Below are positions 9,535 to 21,599 of a DNA stretch of 64,000 nt, one piece after another. Each line of letters starts with the position of its first letter. Within the stretch, counting starts at the first letter, position 1. The translations under genes and the position numbers were made by a program. The notes beneath the pieces were generated by a model. The model saw only the letters and a program-made list of their open reading frames with translations. It was not told the DNA's origin and ran no database searches. The DNA lies in the NCBI GenBank assembly GCA_037975125.1, contig CM075852.1:14446011-14510010 (forward strand). Direction: 5' to 3'. This DNA comes from Latrodectus hesperus. Taxonomy: Eukaryota > Arthropoda > Arachnida > Araneae > Theridiidae.

Positions 9535-12500
9535 CAAAAATGTAATTTGTAAGTTTACTAGTTCATATTTTTTTAATGTACTTTTGTGTCTTATAATACA
9601 TATTGAATATCAATCCTAAAATATGCAATACCATTCTAAATTATTTGTTTTTACAAATACCTTGAATTATTAATAAAACTTATTTCTATTTAATTATTTG
9701 CCGAAACTTAATTAAAATTGGCATTTTATAGTTTCAATAAGGATTTAATACACTTGTATTTTCATATTTAATATTTGACAATGATTAAAGATTTCCCTTT
9801 ATTTTTGATGGACTGAAAAATGCACAAGAGAAATCAATAAAAAATCTGAGAAAATTATCTAAAATCACAATAATTGAGTCTTGCTATCAAGAAGTATAAA
9901 AGTTACATTTCCAGCAATCAATATCATTTAAATTTTTGTAGTGAAAAATAAGTTAATGCATGTGATGGAATGTATTCACAATTATACTTTTCAAATGAAT
10001 ATGCCAAATTCACAGTCCAAATAGTGTTTTATTTCATAAATATCTGCTATTACTGGTTTCATACACAAGGTGGAAAAAAACACTGAATATTTCTTACATT
10101 TTGTCATTTGTGACATCTTTTTTAATTAAAGATGTAATAGGAAATAAGACAAATATATAAATAAGAATTTGTTAGCTAAAATTTCAAATAAGGATTATAT
10201 GTAAGTTCTTGCTAAATTATATAGATGGAAAATTTACAAGCATATTCTGTAATTTAAATCTCAACTTTTGAAGTGTATACTCCTGTTTCTGATTTTATAA
10301 AACTTTTAATTACATTTTTTATACTTTCAAATATTTATTTTCTGCAAGTAATCATAAATAAGGGCTTAAAGATCTTTATGTCTACTAGAAAGTCAAAAAT
10401 GCAATCTTAACTTCTGTAAAATAGCAAAATATAGGTGCCACATATTTGTACAAGATTGGGTTTGGGAATTTGATTTTTTGTGACACTTGAAATCTACCAT
10501 CTATTAAGAACTTTATGAGAATGTAATATGCTATATACATTCAATAAAGGCTTATCATAGCTGTGAACAGTTAAGCTTTTTTCACTATACAGTAATGAAA
10601 AAAATGCATATACTGAACAGTTTGTACTTTACATAAAATATATTCAATATAGTATGCAGGTTCCTTAACAGATTTTCCAATATTTAGATTTTATACATAA
10701 AAATATGCATCCATTTTTTCCTTAATTTATATACCAAAGATCATGAATATAGTGTATTCATTAAAAAATAAATTTCCTTAGTTTTTCTTATTTTAAATTT
10801 TATATATTTAGGTGTAGAATAAATAGCTTAAAATTGTATTAGTCAAATTTCGCAATAATGAAAAAAATATATTGATATCATGATTTCCGATTTTCAATTA
10901 CTAATGATACTGAGACATACAATAACAATTTCTTGTCTACCAAAAAACTCTGAAATACTCATTAAAACCAGATTTAATTTTCAAAAATAATGAAACAAGA
11001 CTGATGGTGGTTACTACTTGTATTCATTGATTAAAAATACATTTGTTCAACAAAAATGTAAGCCTTGATTATGAATTGTAATTTGGACTTTTCCATGTAT
11101 CAATTTATATTGTATCACTGACTATAAACTCCATCAATTTTTAAAATATGAAATAATGAGTTATTTTATTGCAAGTAAAAAAATTCTAATATTTACCAAT
11201 TATGTTTCACAATTTTTTAAACAAATTGCAGTTATGTAAGCATTTTTGCATAAAAATATTACACTTTTAATATAAAACACATTCTAATATTGATGTTTTA
11301 TTTTCACTAAATATTATTAATAATTTGGTACCAAGCAGCAAAATTAAAATTTATTTTTGAAATGCATAGTTTGATAAAAAAATTACTAAAGAAATATGTG
11401 GAATGAATCTTAAATACAAAGCATTAAAGCTTTAAATACTACACACAACAGATATGCAAATATATTTTTAGATAAAGGATTTTTAATTTTAAATTAAAAA
11501 TCCTTTATCTAAAATACAGTTTAAGTTATGTGGCAAAGGATTAGTTTTTCTGAATGTTATTCTTGTCAATAAAGATACCAATTGAAAGAAAATGAAGTTT
11601 AAATATTCAAACTATAGTACCAACTGATCATTTATATTCTTGTATGATTGTTATTTGTTAGTTAAAAAAATCCTTTTAGCTAAGAATGTCTTATTGCATT
11701 TTAAAATGAATTCTTATTTTGCTTTCTTGAAATACGCTATTTTATACCTGACACTTTCTTGCATTCAATGGAATTAAAACAGGTGTAACTTTTTATATTC
11801 TATGTAACACATAAGTGTACTAATACTGAAAAATATCTATTAACAGTAATGTTACAAAAAATCACATCAGGTCACTCTTGGCCATATTCTAGATTGTCTG
11901 GGGCTTTCTAGAATAGATTTTTTCACAAGCCCAATTTTCTTAAAGTGACAAAATTCATAGACCTATTTAGCATTGCTAAACTCCTGAGATATGCAACAAT
12001 AATTTTAAACTAAGATTTAAAAATAAAATGTACAAATTCTCTTGCAGATTTAATTCTAAAATTTGATACAATTCTCTTACTAAAATAATGAAAAGACCAT
12101 TTCAATGAAGTACATATTGTCTCTTAAAAATGGACAATTTTCATAAATAAAACAATGCATGTGCCTTTAAAGAACATATTATGTTGTGTACACAAGCAAT
12201 GATACATAAACAGGAAAGTGCCCATGACATAATTGAAAAAATATGTTGCATAAAAATTTTTGAAAGTGGTGAGAATTCAAGAGATAAATAGCTTTTTGTT
12301 AGTTGCTATTTTATTTTATTAAAAAGTAGATACAATGCAAATTGAAAAAAAATGTGATTAGTTAGAAGTAATGCTTAACTGATTCTTGAAGTTTGGAATA
12401 TTTTAAATATTTTTTTTAAAAAAAATGTTGAAATATTTTATGACATTGGAATTTTATTATTCAACATACTAATTTAATGATGGTTTGAATACACTTATAT

Positions 12501-14114
12501 TAAGATGTTGAATCAATTTATATTCATAAAATAATGAAATGAATTAACAATATCAAGATAGAGTTGTAAGAATTATTACTCAATTGTTAAATGTTTTGAT
12601 TGAAATTAAAATATGAAATTGATCATTATATTTATGATAAAAAGAATGAATTATTTAAAATTTCAGAAATAAAATGGCAATAATAGAACTTTTATAATAC
12701 TTCTTCTAATACAGATGTAAATACAATTGTAAAATATTGAATCTATAGAAATCATAAAGAATTTCAAACAGCAAATGGACGTTTTGAACAACCAATATAT
12801 TAGGATATCCAATTTCAGTAGCTTAAATGCTTTATTAAAGTAATATTTGGAGATAGTGTAAAAATCACATAAAGCTCAACTTTTGTCAGAATTCTAGGGA
12901 TGTTTGCTGACAGTGGCTGATCAAAGTCTTATTGAAAAAATAAATGCCATATAAAAACCATAAAGATTTGCAGGGATGATCAGAAGGTGCACTGATTATA
13001 GAGCTGATTTATAATTCCTCTCAGAGCACTACTGGAATTAGAAATAAATAAACTATTTTCAAAATTTTAGCAGATTAAACAGAATAGAACTCACAGGTTT
13101 GAAACTCAGATTGCTGTCTTTTTTAAATTTTGTCAAACTAGTAATATTTGTTAGTATTGTTTGCTTCACGTGCGTAGATAGGAATGTACTGGCATTTCCC
13201 AAATTTATTAAATGATCAATAAATAAGAAAAAAATCATTAAAAAGAAAATAAATTATTGAGGTGTAATTATAATCCATTATTAAATTACTAAACTTACTT
13301 TTATAATACTAATGCAAAAGTAATTCATGAGATCAAAAAGTAAAACCAGTCTCTGACATAATATTAAGGAATATCTAGATATATTCTTTAGTATAATACA
13401 TATATATCTGAAAAAATAAGTTAAAGTTAAAATTAATTTAAAAATTATAGTTTATTTTTTATGCAAGATAATTAAAATTCTGTCATATAATTATTTTTGA
13501 ATAATTACATTCATGATACTAATAAACAATTATGTACACACAATTTGCTAAAAATATGTTTATGTATACTGGAAGTATTTATAAAATAATTATTAAGAAT
13601 TAATATTAATTTGGGGGAAAATAAGTAAATTTATAATAATTTTCTTCAAAAATTATATATTTAATTTCAAAAAAGTAATAAACTGAATTCAAGCAAGATG
13701 CTTAGGTTTGAATTTGAGACTAAATATACAAATAATTAAACTGAAATTTTTTAAGAATTTATTTAAATAATTTTTTGATTAGTGTTTTATATAAAAAGAC
13801 ATGCAAGTCTGATTCAAGTAGCTATTTTCCTATTGCGTTTGCTATATTAATACACATAATTACAAAGAGTAAATTCTATACTTTCAGCCCCTTATTGACA
13901 GTAGCATATTAAAATTTTAATTTTAAAAATTATTGATTTTGAAATGCTTTGTCAACATTTGTAGTTTTCTGGTAATCACATAATAAATTTTTATGGTATA
14001 TGTAGAGATGTTGATTAATTTTTAATAAATTTCAGTTTCAAAGAGAAATATTTTAAATAATTTTTTCTAAAATTCAAAGAACATCAAAAATAAATATAAT
14101 TTGTACGCTTACTT
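9535..14114. other. Long AT-rich spacer
   Basis: About 4.6 kb with no coding frame that resembles a protein. The one structured item is the perfect palindrome at 11466-11514. Confidence 0.45.
11466..11514. repeat. Perfect 49-nt palindrome
   Basis: TTTTAGATAAAGGATTTTTA plus four bases (11466-11489) is matched exactly by its reverse complement at 11491-11514, with one central T at 11490. The 24-bp arms have no mismatch. No terminal duplication was seen. Confidence 0.9.
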
Positions 14115-14184
14115 TTATCCAGCTTCTAGAGAAATGCTTTTTTATAAAGATTTTTAAAAAAGCATCTCTTTAGAAGCTAGATAA
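14115..14184. other. 70-nt hairpin, pre-miRNA-like in size
   Basis: Arm 14115-14144 pairs with 14155-14184 over 30 bp with two mismatches and one G-U, around a 10-nt loop. Length, loop and near-complete pairing suit a microRNA precursor. A small fold-back element is equally possible. It ends about 10 bp before an inverted-repeat element. Confidence 0.5.
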
Positions 14185-14193
14185 ACATTCTTC

Positions 14194-15212
14194 GGCTCAA
14201 TTTTACTATACGGTCACCCTTGGTGCGCTTTTTTTTTGAAGCCAAATTTGGCGAACAAAGCCTTATTTTTGTCTTGTGTGATTCTCGCGAGATGCTCGTC
14301 ATACAGATGAAGACCAATAAGAATTAAGGTGAAAATTCAATTTTAACAACTCTTGTGTTTATGTCATCGCAATGAAATTTAAAACATTTTGTTTCAGCAT
14401 TTTACTTGAAATTTTTGCGAGTTAACTTTGCAAGATTTTTTAGTGTTTTACAATTTGCTTGACAGTTTTGATAATTAAATTCCAAGTTGTATTGTTCTTT
14501 TTCATTAATTTAAAATTTAAATTGAATTTAAAACTGCGGTTTAAAATTGTGTCGATACATTCTTTATTTAGTTTATGTATATGGCATTCTTATAATTTAT
14601 ATTATTACTATAAAATACTATATAATTTGTATATACATTTTTAAAATTGTTTCTGTATTTAATTTCTTAAAGATACTCTATTTAACAGTTTAATTTGTAC
14701 TTAATAATTTATATTTATTCTTTTTTGAATGTTGCTTTATTTTTCATTGTTATTCGTGTTCGGAGTCTTCTGGAATTTTCGTTAGAATTCGTATTCTGAT
14801 TTTCTTAAAACTGATATTTACTTTTTCAAAGTTTCCATATTTTCCTTATTCACTTCCGAAGTAATTTCTTTTTTCAGCTCCCTCGTTCTTTTCGAAATAA
14901 TTTTGTGAATCAAAATATTTTATTAAAACCAAAATATTTTTGTGTTTTGTTTTAATCAAAGAATTTTATGGATAATTTAACATATCAACTTTATTATTTT
15001 ACCATTGATGTTTGAAATCTATAAATTTGCGTTTTTTGTTAATTTTGTAAAATTACTTGAGTATATTGATAGATACTAATAATGTATGAAGTATTTGTCA
15101 CTATTTCAGCCATTTTTCCCGATCTTAAATTCGTCATAAGTATGACGTCATACGGCGTTGGTGACTTTTTGAAAATTTTGCCAAGGGTGACCGTACAGTA
15201 AATTTTAACCCA
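14194..15212. mobile_element. About 1-kb non-autonomous DNA transposon with long inverted ends
   Basis: The left end contains TACGGTCACCCTTGG (14209-14223). The right end contains its exact complement CCAAGGGTGACCGTA (15181-15195). Similarity continues outward for about 15 bp with an indel, giving ends of about 30-35 bp. The interior has no transposase frame. A perfect 14-bp palindrome GTATGACGTCATAC (15140-15153) holds a consensus CRE. The superfamily is not clear because the target duplication could not be fixed. Exact limits are approximate. Confidence 0.72.
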
Positions 15213-16310
15213 TTCTTGATAAATTTAAAGCAATATATTTAGTTATAATATAAATCTGATGGTATAATTTATAAAAGCTAAAGAGAAAAAAATGAAATAA
15301 CATGTATATTATTCAGTAATTTCTTTTTCAATGGCTCAATTGTAATAATAAATTGATTCATATAATAAACAAATATTCATGTACTCTGGGTGTAAATTTA
15401 AAAAACTCTATAAATAAAGGAACACAGTTCAGAATGAACAAAATTTATTCTAATACTTAAATTGAATGAGTCTCCACATTTAACATACAAATCAAAGCAC
15501 ATTAATTTTATTTACCTTATCAAGACATGTTGATCTATTATTTTAGCTATTCTTTGAAGAAGAACTTAGAAGTTGAACATAAGTTTTATATCAAAAAAAT
15601 TGATTCAAAGGGAGTATTTAACTTAATTAAATATTTAACTTAGTATATATAGCTTTGAGTATTTAACCCTCAGAAAATTCACTTGTAGAAGTGCATTAAT
15701 ACTGAAGGATATTATTTTGAACTACTTCCAAAGTTAAACTTCAAAAGCCTAGGTGTATCTCAAAATTTTCAAAAGGATCTTCATATAATGAACTTTTTAT
15801 TAATTCTAACAAGGATTTACATAATAAAAATTTCAAACACCTGATATTTAAAGAAAAGTATTCTAAAATAAGAATTTCATATTTTTTGTTTAGGAAATTG
15901 AATTTTACATGTTTGAATCATATGGATAAAGATCTTTATCATTACTAAGAAAATATCAATATGCAGATTAAAATGTATTTATGATTTATTTATAATAAAT
16001 TGAAAACTGCATGATATAAATTATTACTTTTCATTAATACTTTTTTCTATTTAACTCTTTATTCTTTTACTTTAAAATAAACTTCTAAAAGCAACTATTT
16101 ATAATGGAAGAATATAAAAAAAACTTATATGCATACCTGAATAATTTTAAATTTAATGGTCAAAATAACAAAAGATAGCAAATTGCATATTTATTCTATA
16201 AATATGAAAAAAAGGACTATCCCTATTAAGACAACTAAGAATAATTTTCAACAAAAATTTCAAGAAATCTATTTTTAACAGCAACATATTTGAAGCAAAA
16301 AAAAAAGTTT
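15213..16310. other. AT-rich spacer downstream of SREK1
   Basis: No supported gene; likely the intergenic region beyond the 3' end of the minus-strand SREK1 gene. Confidence 0.4.
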
Positions 16311-16315
16311 TTAAT

Positions 16316-16321
16316 TTTATT
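16316..16321 (-). promoter_or_regulatory. Polyadenylation signal of SREK1
   Basis: AATAAA on the minus strand about 75 bp past the stop codon. There is no poly(A) tract in the minus-strand sense after it, which argues against a recent retrocopy. Confidence 0.5.
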
Positions 16322-16395
16322 GCTTAAAAATTTAAATAAAACTAGCAGTTTGGAATTATTGATATTAGAAAAATTAGAGAATCTAAGAGTTTACA

Positions 16396-18732
16396 TTAAT
16401 CTGAATCAGAACCTCGAACATCACTATCAATACTTCTTTTTCTAATTCGAGCAGGATCACAACTCTCTTTTTTAGATGAATGTCGAGAACTTTCTTTATC
16501 ACTTCCCAGTTCTTTGGTAAGTGACCGTCTTGGGCTGGGTGAAACAGATCGCTTCCTTGATCTTGATTTTTTGTCACGTGACCTGTATTTTACAGATGGA
16601 GTAACTGACCGCTTAGAAGAACGTTTGAGAGATTTTTGAGGTGATCTTGATCTCTGCCTAGATAAAGATTTTTTGTCACGAATTCGAGCACGTTCAATGC
16701 TGGATGAGCTATCTGATGAAGAATATCGTCGTCGTATCTTTCGAACTGGTGAACGAGATCGTTTACGATCTCTTGACCTTGATCGTGGCTTTCTGGATGA
16801 CTTGCTAACTTTAGCAGATCTACTTCTACTACGAGATCTTGACCGACTCTTGGGTTTATCTTTATGCTTCTTAGATTTTTCATTTGGTGATAGAATTTCT
16901 TTACTGGGTGTAACAATATCACTTCCAACTGGTTTTTCTGGAAAAATTTCGTCAATTTCTTTCTCATTTTTATCAATTTCCATTGTTTCAGGACATTCAT
17001 TTTCATTACTAATCAATTTTGGTACAATTTTTTCAGGGCTTTCTTCTACCTCCACGGGATAGCTATTTATTGGGCTTCCTTCTGATCTAACTGGTGATGG
17101 TATCTTCATTTCTATATCTGTTACAAGAGGTTTTTCAACTTGTACTTCATTTTTCTTATTACCTTCATCACTTGAATGAGATACTTTTGATAATTCTCGG
17201 GAACGAGATCTAGATGATGACAATGATGTTTTCTTAGATTTAGAATGGGTTTCTTTTGAGCCAACTAAAGAAGTTTTGCTTCTTGATCGTGACCTATCTC
17301 TTTTTGGCGAGGTTCTGCTCTTGGAAATGGATCTTTTGCTCTTCTTAGAACGACCAGGGCTTCGAGAAGTTGTTCGGCGATCTCTCTTGGTATGGGAGAG
17401 TCGACTTCTAGATCGTGTGCGAGATCTGGATCTCCTACGTTTAGAGCGTGACAGGTTACTAGGCGATCGAGAACGATGACTTCTCCGAGATCGTATGCTT
17501 CTTGATCTAGAACGGCGGCTTTTTTTACTTGTTTTACTTTTGGAATCACTTATTTTAGACCGAGATCGCCTACTTCTGGAGTATGATCGTTTAGAGCGCC
17601 TAGTTTTACTTCTTGAACGAGATCTTCTTGGACGACTTCTAGATCGAGAACGCCTTGGTTTGCTTCTGGAACGCGAGCGATGAGTTTTAGAATGCTTACT
17701 TCTAGAGCGAGACTTTCTTCTCCTAGAAACTGATCTTCGGCGAGTAGATCGAGAGCGTCTTCTATCTTTGGATCGTGACCGTTTATCCCGTTTACGTGAA
17801 GAACGACGAGAAGTAGAACGAGAACGTCTTCTTGAACGTGACGAAGATCTTCTTCTTGATCTTGAAGATGAGCGCCTTCTAGAGCGAGAGGAGCTTTTAC
17901 CACTAATTTCAGGCTCAACAACACGAGCAATTAAACTTTCTGCTTCTTTTAAGCGTTTCATAGCTTCTTCTGTATCTTTCTCTGAAATAACTTCAGATTC
18001 CTTTTGAGGTTTCACAATTGCTGAGCTAGAATGTTGAATTTTTAGTTTATTACCTTTTAAAGTAATTCCATCACATTGCAAAGCTTTCACAATGGATGCC
18101 CTGTCAGTAAATTCAACAAATGCAGATTGTGTCATGTTTTTATCATGACCAGCCATACGAAGGTATTTCACTTCTCCAACAACTCCATTTATAAAATCAA
18201 GTAACTGTGATGCTGTAACTTGAGGGCTTATATTTTCAATATAAACAGTTCTTCGAATTTCTTCAATGGTATTGGGATCTTGATCTGCAGATAAGGGTGG
18301 ATATTGAGGCAATCCAAGAATATCTAAATTAGTATCAATAGATGTAATTACAAGATTTCCATCAACAGCAGCTATATCATTGCTAACATCCTTAAATCCC
18401 GATGATAATAACCCAGGTAAAGCAGAAACAGGATTATGTAAATCAAATGAAGTGCTATCTTCGCTAGGTATAGAATCTCCAGGAATAGCGACAACGACAA
18501 GAGCTCTATCAATAAACACAGTGTTGGTAAGATGTAAAGCAACTCTAACACTCCAAGATTCTGCATATTTTATATAACACACTTTAAATTGAGGTTGAAC
18601 GACTGATACAGTAGGATACATTCGAATATCTTTGATTTTACCCATAAAACCAAACAATTTTTCCATTTGATCCAACGTAGCCAAAGTAGAAACATTGCTA
18701 ACTTGAGCAATTAGAGGTAATTCTTCGGTCAT
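16396..18732 (-). CDS. SREK1: SREK1-like splicing regulator (two RRMs plus RS domain)
   Basis: A 778-residue protein. RRM1 spans residues 8-82 and keeps the SREK1-type stretch HLTNTVFIDRALVVV. RRM2 spans about 162-236, with RNP2 VYIENI (163-168) and RNP1 SAFVEFTD (203-210). It is preceded by the family linker EEIRRTVY and followed by AIVKP and a helical EEAMKRLKEAESLIARVVEP segment, as in vertebrate SREK1. From about residue 278 to the end the chain is RS and SR dipeptides, interrupted by an acidic Ser/Glu/Lys insert (about 530-615). SREK1 acts in the nucleus, binding SR proteins and pre-mRNA to alter splice-site choice. The RS domain is the phosphorylated interaction surface. The frame has no intron, although vertebrate SREK1 genes are multi-exonic. 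Intact RRMs and upstream promoter-like DNA argue for a working gene rather than a dead copy. The frame closes at both ends in the window. Confidence 0.95.
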   Translation of the reverse strand: MTEELPLIAQVSNVSTLATLDQMEKLFGFMGKIKDIRMYPTVSVVQPQFKVCYIKYAESWSVRVALHLTNTVFIDRALVVVAIPGDSIPSEDSTSFDLHNPVSALPGLLSSGFKDVSNDIAAVDGNLVITSIDTNLDILGLPQYPPLSADQDPNTIEEIRRTVYIENISPQVTASQLLDFINGVVGEVKYLRMAGHDKNMTQSAFVEFTDRASIVKALQCDGITLKGNKLKIQHSSSAIVKPQKESEVISEKDTEEAMKRLKEAESLIARVVEPEISGKSSSRSRRRSSSRSRRRSSSRSRRRSRSTSRRSSRKRDKRSRSKDRRRSRSTRRRSVSRRRKSRSRSKHSKTHRSRSRSKPRRSRSRSRPRRSRSRSKTRRSKRSYSRSRRSRSKISDSKSKTSKKSRRSRSRSIRSRRSHRSRSPSNLSRSKRRRSRSRTRSRSRLSHTKRDRRTTSRSPGRSKKSKRSISKSRTSPKRDRSRSRSKTSLVGSKETHSKSKKTSLSSSRSRSRELSKVSHSSDEGNKKNEVQVEKPLVTDIEMKIPSPVRSEGSPINSYPVEVEESPEKIVPKLISNENECPETMEIDKNEKEIDEIFPEKPVGSDIVTPSKEILSPNEKSKKHKDKPKSRSRSRSRSRSAKVSKSSRKPRSRSRDRKRSRSPVRKIRRRYSSSDSSSSIERARIRDKKSLSRQRSRSPQKSLKRSSKRSVTPSVKYRSRDKKSRSRKRSVSPSPRRSLTKELGSDKESSRHSSKKESCDPARIRKRSIDSDVRGSDSD

Positions 18733-18785
18733 GGCGAACGATTTTTAAAAATTCTTAAAATATTTCAATGTTTATTAAATAAATC

Positions 18786-19010
18786 TATTTATAAGGCAAA
18801 TGAAATTTTTAACTCACACAACTCTTGGAAAAGTGTGATTGTACAGCACAAGACAGTACGAATCATTCGTTAATCATAATTTTCTTCAATACACGATAGT
18901 ACTTTGAACTAAACAAACATGTCTGAACTCCAACCGCGATTTCCAAATGCACTCAGGCAGCCCTTATCTTTCCAATCACGCCGACATTTGGCCAGTCTAC
19001 GCATGCGCAT
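18786..19010 (-). promoter_or_regulatory. Probable SREK1 promoter region
   Basis: Upstream of the SREK1 start, base composition becomes GC-richer around 18920-19050. ACGCATGCGCAT (18999-19010) is close to the NRF1 consensus. CCAATCA at about 18972 is an inverted CCAAT box from the gene's point of view. Nearer the start, TATAAATA on the minus strand (18786-18793) could be a TATA element. A GTGAGT donor-like site near 18810 leaves room for a 5' UTR intron. The transcription start is not determined. Confidence 0.4.
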
Positions 19011-19502
19011 ACCACCATTTGGCTTTTCTGTTCGGAATCGAATTTAATGTTAAGTTAAAGCAGCCCTGTGACTGTTCAAATGATGATGCATTTCAAATCT
19101 TCAATCTTTATAGGAGCAATGATTTTTCGCAATCGATATATATTATTAGGTCAATGCAATATCAATCACGATTTAAAGGTATATATTTAATCAATTTTAT
19201 ATTCTCTATGAATTAAAAAGTATGCATAAATTTCATTTGAATCATTAATTATTATTAGAGTTATTTTATTTAAGTGTATTAAAAGGATGGAAGTGAATCG
19301 ATTCCTTTTGTATTTGGTGTCTCATAAACTTCTTTATTAAAATTTTAGTTGTAAGTTAAATTTAGGAAATTAACAAATAGTATTATTTTAGAAAAAGTAA
19401 AAAAAAAAATTAAAATTTTTTTTGACAAATCTGAATTTTATTTGTGTTTGAAACAAAATATTGTTAATAATATCACATATAATTATAATATTATTGTTAT
19501 AA

Positions 19503-19730
19503 ATAATTAAGATCGAAAATCTGGATTCAATTACATGTAACTGTGTTTATAATGACGGCAGTCATTATAAAACAGAGTTGGAGCTGCACCTCACAGGCGA
19601 GGGTACAGCCGAACACCTGGCTTACTGTGATGCTCTGGAACAGGCCGACGACGACTTGCATGGGCGGACTGGACTCTACTGGAAAGCACGGCGTCAAATG
19701 GCCCATCGGCCACGGGAGGGCGTTGGATGA
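19503..19730 (+). other. GC-rich coding-like block, orphan exon or gene fragment
   Basis: The frame is open from 19503 to the stop at 19728 with no usable early Met. It reads as a soluble, non-repetitive protein (YKTELELHLTGEGTAEHLAY, later HGRTGLYWKARRQMA). The block is much richer in G+C and in third-position G/C than the flanks. I do not recognise the family. Candidates are an internal or last exon of an unseen gene, or a piece carried in by a transposon. An AG at 19559-19561 or 19574-19575 could be a splice acceptor. The longer Met-initiated frame starting at 19543 is in a different register and looks less protein-like. Confidence 0.4.
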
Positions 19731-19959
19731 TGAAGAAGAAGTTTTGTTGAAAATGGAGATAGTAGATGCATTTGGAAACTTCCAGATTTTTGATTTTCCA
19801 TTGAATTATCTTACAGGAAAACAAAACGTTCAAATAACTTGTATCAATCTTCAGCTGTTCGCTACGTAGTGTCAAAAAAGAAAGAAAATTGACAGGAACA
19901 ACAAGGAGTTACCATGCCTCAGAAATAAGATCGTGTTCTTCAAACTAAATTGTTCAATT

Positions 19960-20388
19960 CTAGACAAAAGATATTTTGGGGGAAAAGCAACAGAAAACAG
20001 ATAATGCTACTTTTTGATTAATAAGATTTGACAGGGGATGGATTGTGATAGATTCTTTACTTTTAAAATATGTTGTTATTTCTAGTCTCCCAATTGTTTT
20101 GACGTAGTCAAACAGATCATTGAACCCATTGACATTAATGAAATTTGATACAAGAAGTGGACAAATGTGGATATTCACCACGAATTGTCCAGTCCAAGAG
20201 GTGATCCCTATTCTTGTCGACATTTGGGGCAAAGAGCTATATTTCCAGAATACATGAGGCCTTTCAATTGATGGTTTAAATATCCACTGGTTAATCGTGT
20301 TATACTTATGTTGGTTTGTTTTTGCCTTTATAACAGTTGTTAAGTGCGGTATTAACCATTTTCCTTTCTTTTGGGCTTTTTGCTTCAA
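19960..20388 (-). CDS. Hypothetical 142-residue protein, weak
   Basis: A non-repetitive open frame (middle part VFWKYSSLPQMSTRIGITSW) in sequence a little GC-richer than the surroundings. No domain is recognised. There is no promoter or splice evidence. It may be a relic of the same insertion or gene that left the block at 19503-19730, or chance. Confidence 0.15.
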   Translation of the reverse strand: MKQKAQKKGKWLIPHLTTVIKAKTNQHKYNTINQWIFKPSIERPHVFWKYSSLPQMSTRIGITSWTGQFVVNIHICPLLVSNFINVNGFNDLFDYVKTIGRLEITTYFKSKESITIHPLSNLINQKVALSVFCCFSPKISFV

Positions 20389-20499
20389 GCATACCTCTAA
20401 ATATAAAAGCTCTAAAGTGAAACGGACAGGATATTCTAGTCTTTCCTTTGCAAGAGTGTTGGCTAATTCGAATTTAGGGCACAGGATTCCTTAAAAATA

Positions 20500-21590
20500 T
20501 GCTTTGTACTGGTGGAGATGAGCTTTACTTTTCGTAGGATAGATAAACTGTTTTTATCTCCTATGTGGGCCAAATTTTTGAGATGTTGAATTGAACTACA
20601 GTTTTCAGATAGAATTCAAAGACTCTTAAAATATTAAAATTTCAAACAACAAACTAAACATAAAAATTCTATAAGTTATCTTTACTTAAAAAATGCATAC
20701 TTTTAATGACGGTAGTTGGTAAACAATTTTCAAAAGTAATGATGTATGTATAAATTGTCTCAAAAACTGATTTAAAAGATCGAACCTGTAGCAATAAAAT
20801 TTTCATCAGATACTTAAAATGCAATGTACAATTTTTAAATTTTTCCCAATTATTCGCTACTTGCTCTTAAATTTTATTAAAATCTAATTACTGGTTAAAT
20901 TATATTACTAAGTTAATATATAATTATAGCTATCGATTAAAATGCAATTTCAGAAGAAAATAAAATTCCTCAATTTTGATTAAATTTAGTATTGAGTGTT
21001 TCCTAAGGAAAAAAAATTTAAAATGTATACATATTTTAATAGGTAACTTTACATTTTAAAGAATTTTTTATTATTTGTTCCAGAAACTTTCTAGAAAACT
21101 TATTTTAATTAATACTCGTACATTATGCTTACATTTTTATTTTTACTTCGCATCAAATTCCATGATTAGAAGATAAGGATGATGAATATTAAGAAGACAC
21201 ATATAACAAGTGCCAATTGTTAAATTATTCAAGGTATCAAATTTAGAAATATTCTTTTAATATATGCCACATGTTTATAAAGAGAGGCTGGATATCTATA
21301 TAATAGGATTATTTATTTTTTCATAATGGAACTACCTGTTCTATTTAATTCATTCCAATCCTTCACGCGTGCAAATTTTTTAATTACAATTAATTCTAAA
21401 ACACTTAAAATAGCCGTAGTTTCTTTTAAAATGAAGAATATCATACTATGTTAAAAATATGTTTAAATGCTTCAGTAACATATTTACTGATGAAAAGTTA
21501 CATATGGAATTTACTTTCTTCTAAACATCAAGTTGCCAGTTGAATGGATAACATCTGGCAACTATTCCAGTATTTTGTGGGCTCAATTCT
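20500..21590. other. AT-rich spacer
   Basis: Nothing recognised. Confidence 0.4.
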
Positions 21591-21599
21591 ACTTCTATT

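Noticed and set aside
14459..14644. 61-codon frame in the 1-kb inverted-repeat element as a transposase
   Set aside because: Low-complexity Leu/Tyr/Phe composition from AT-rich DNA with no catalytic motif.
17265..18007. Several open frames on both strands over the SREK1 RS region, rich in Leu/Arg/Glu/Asp
   Set aside because: They are antisense or shifted readings of the RS repeat codons; the SREK1 frame explains the region fully.
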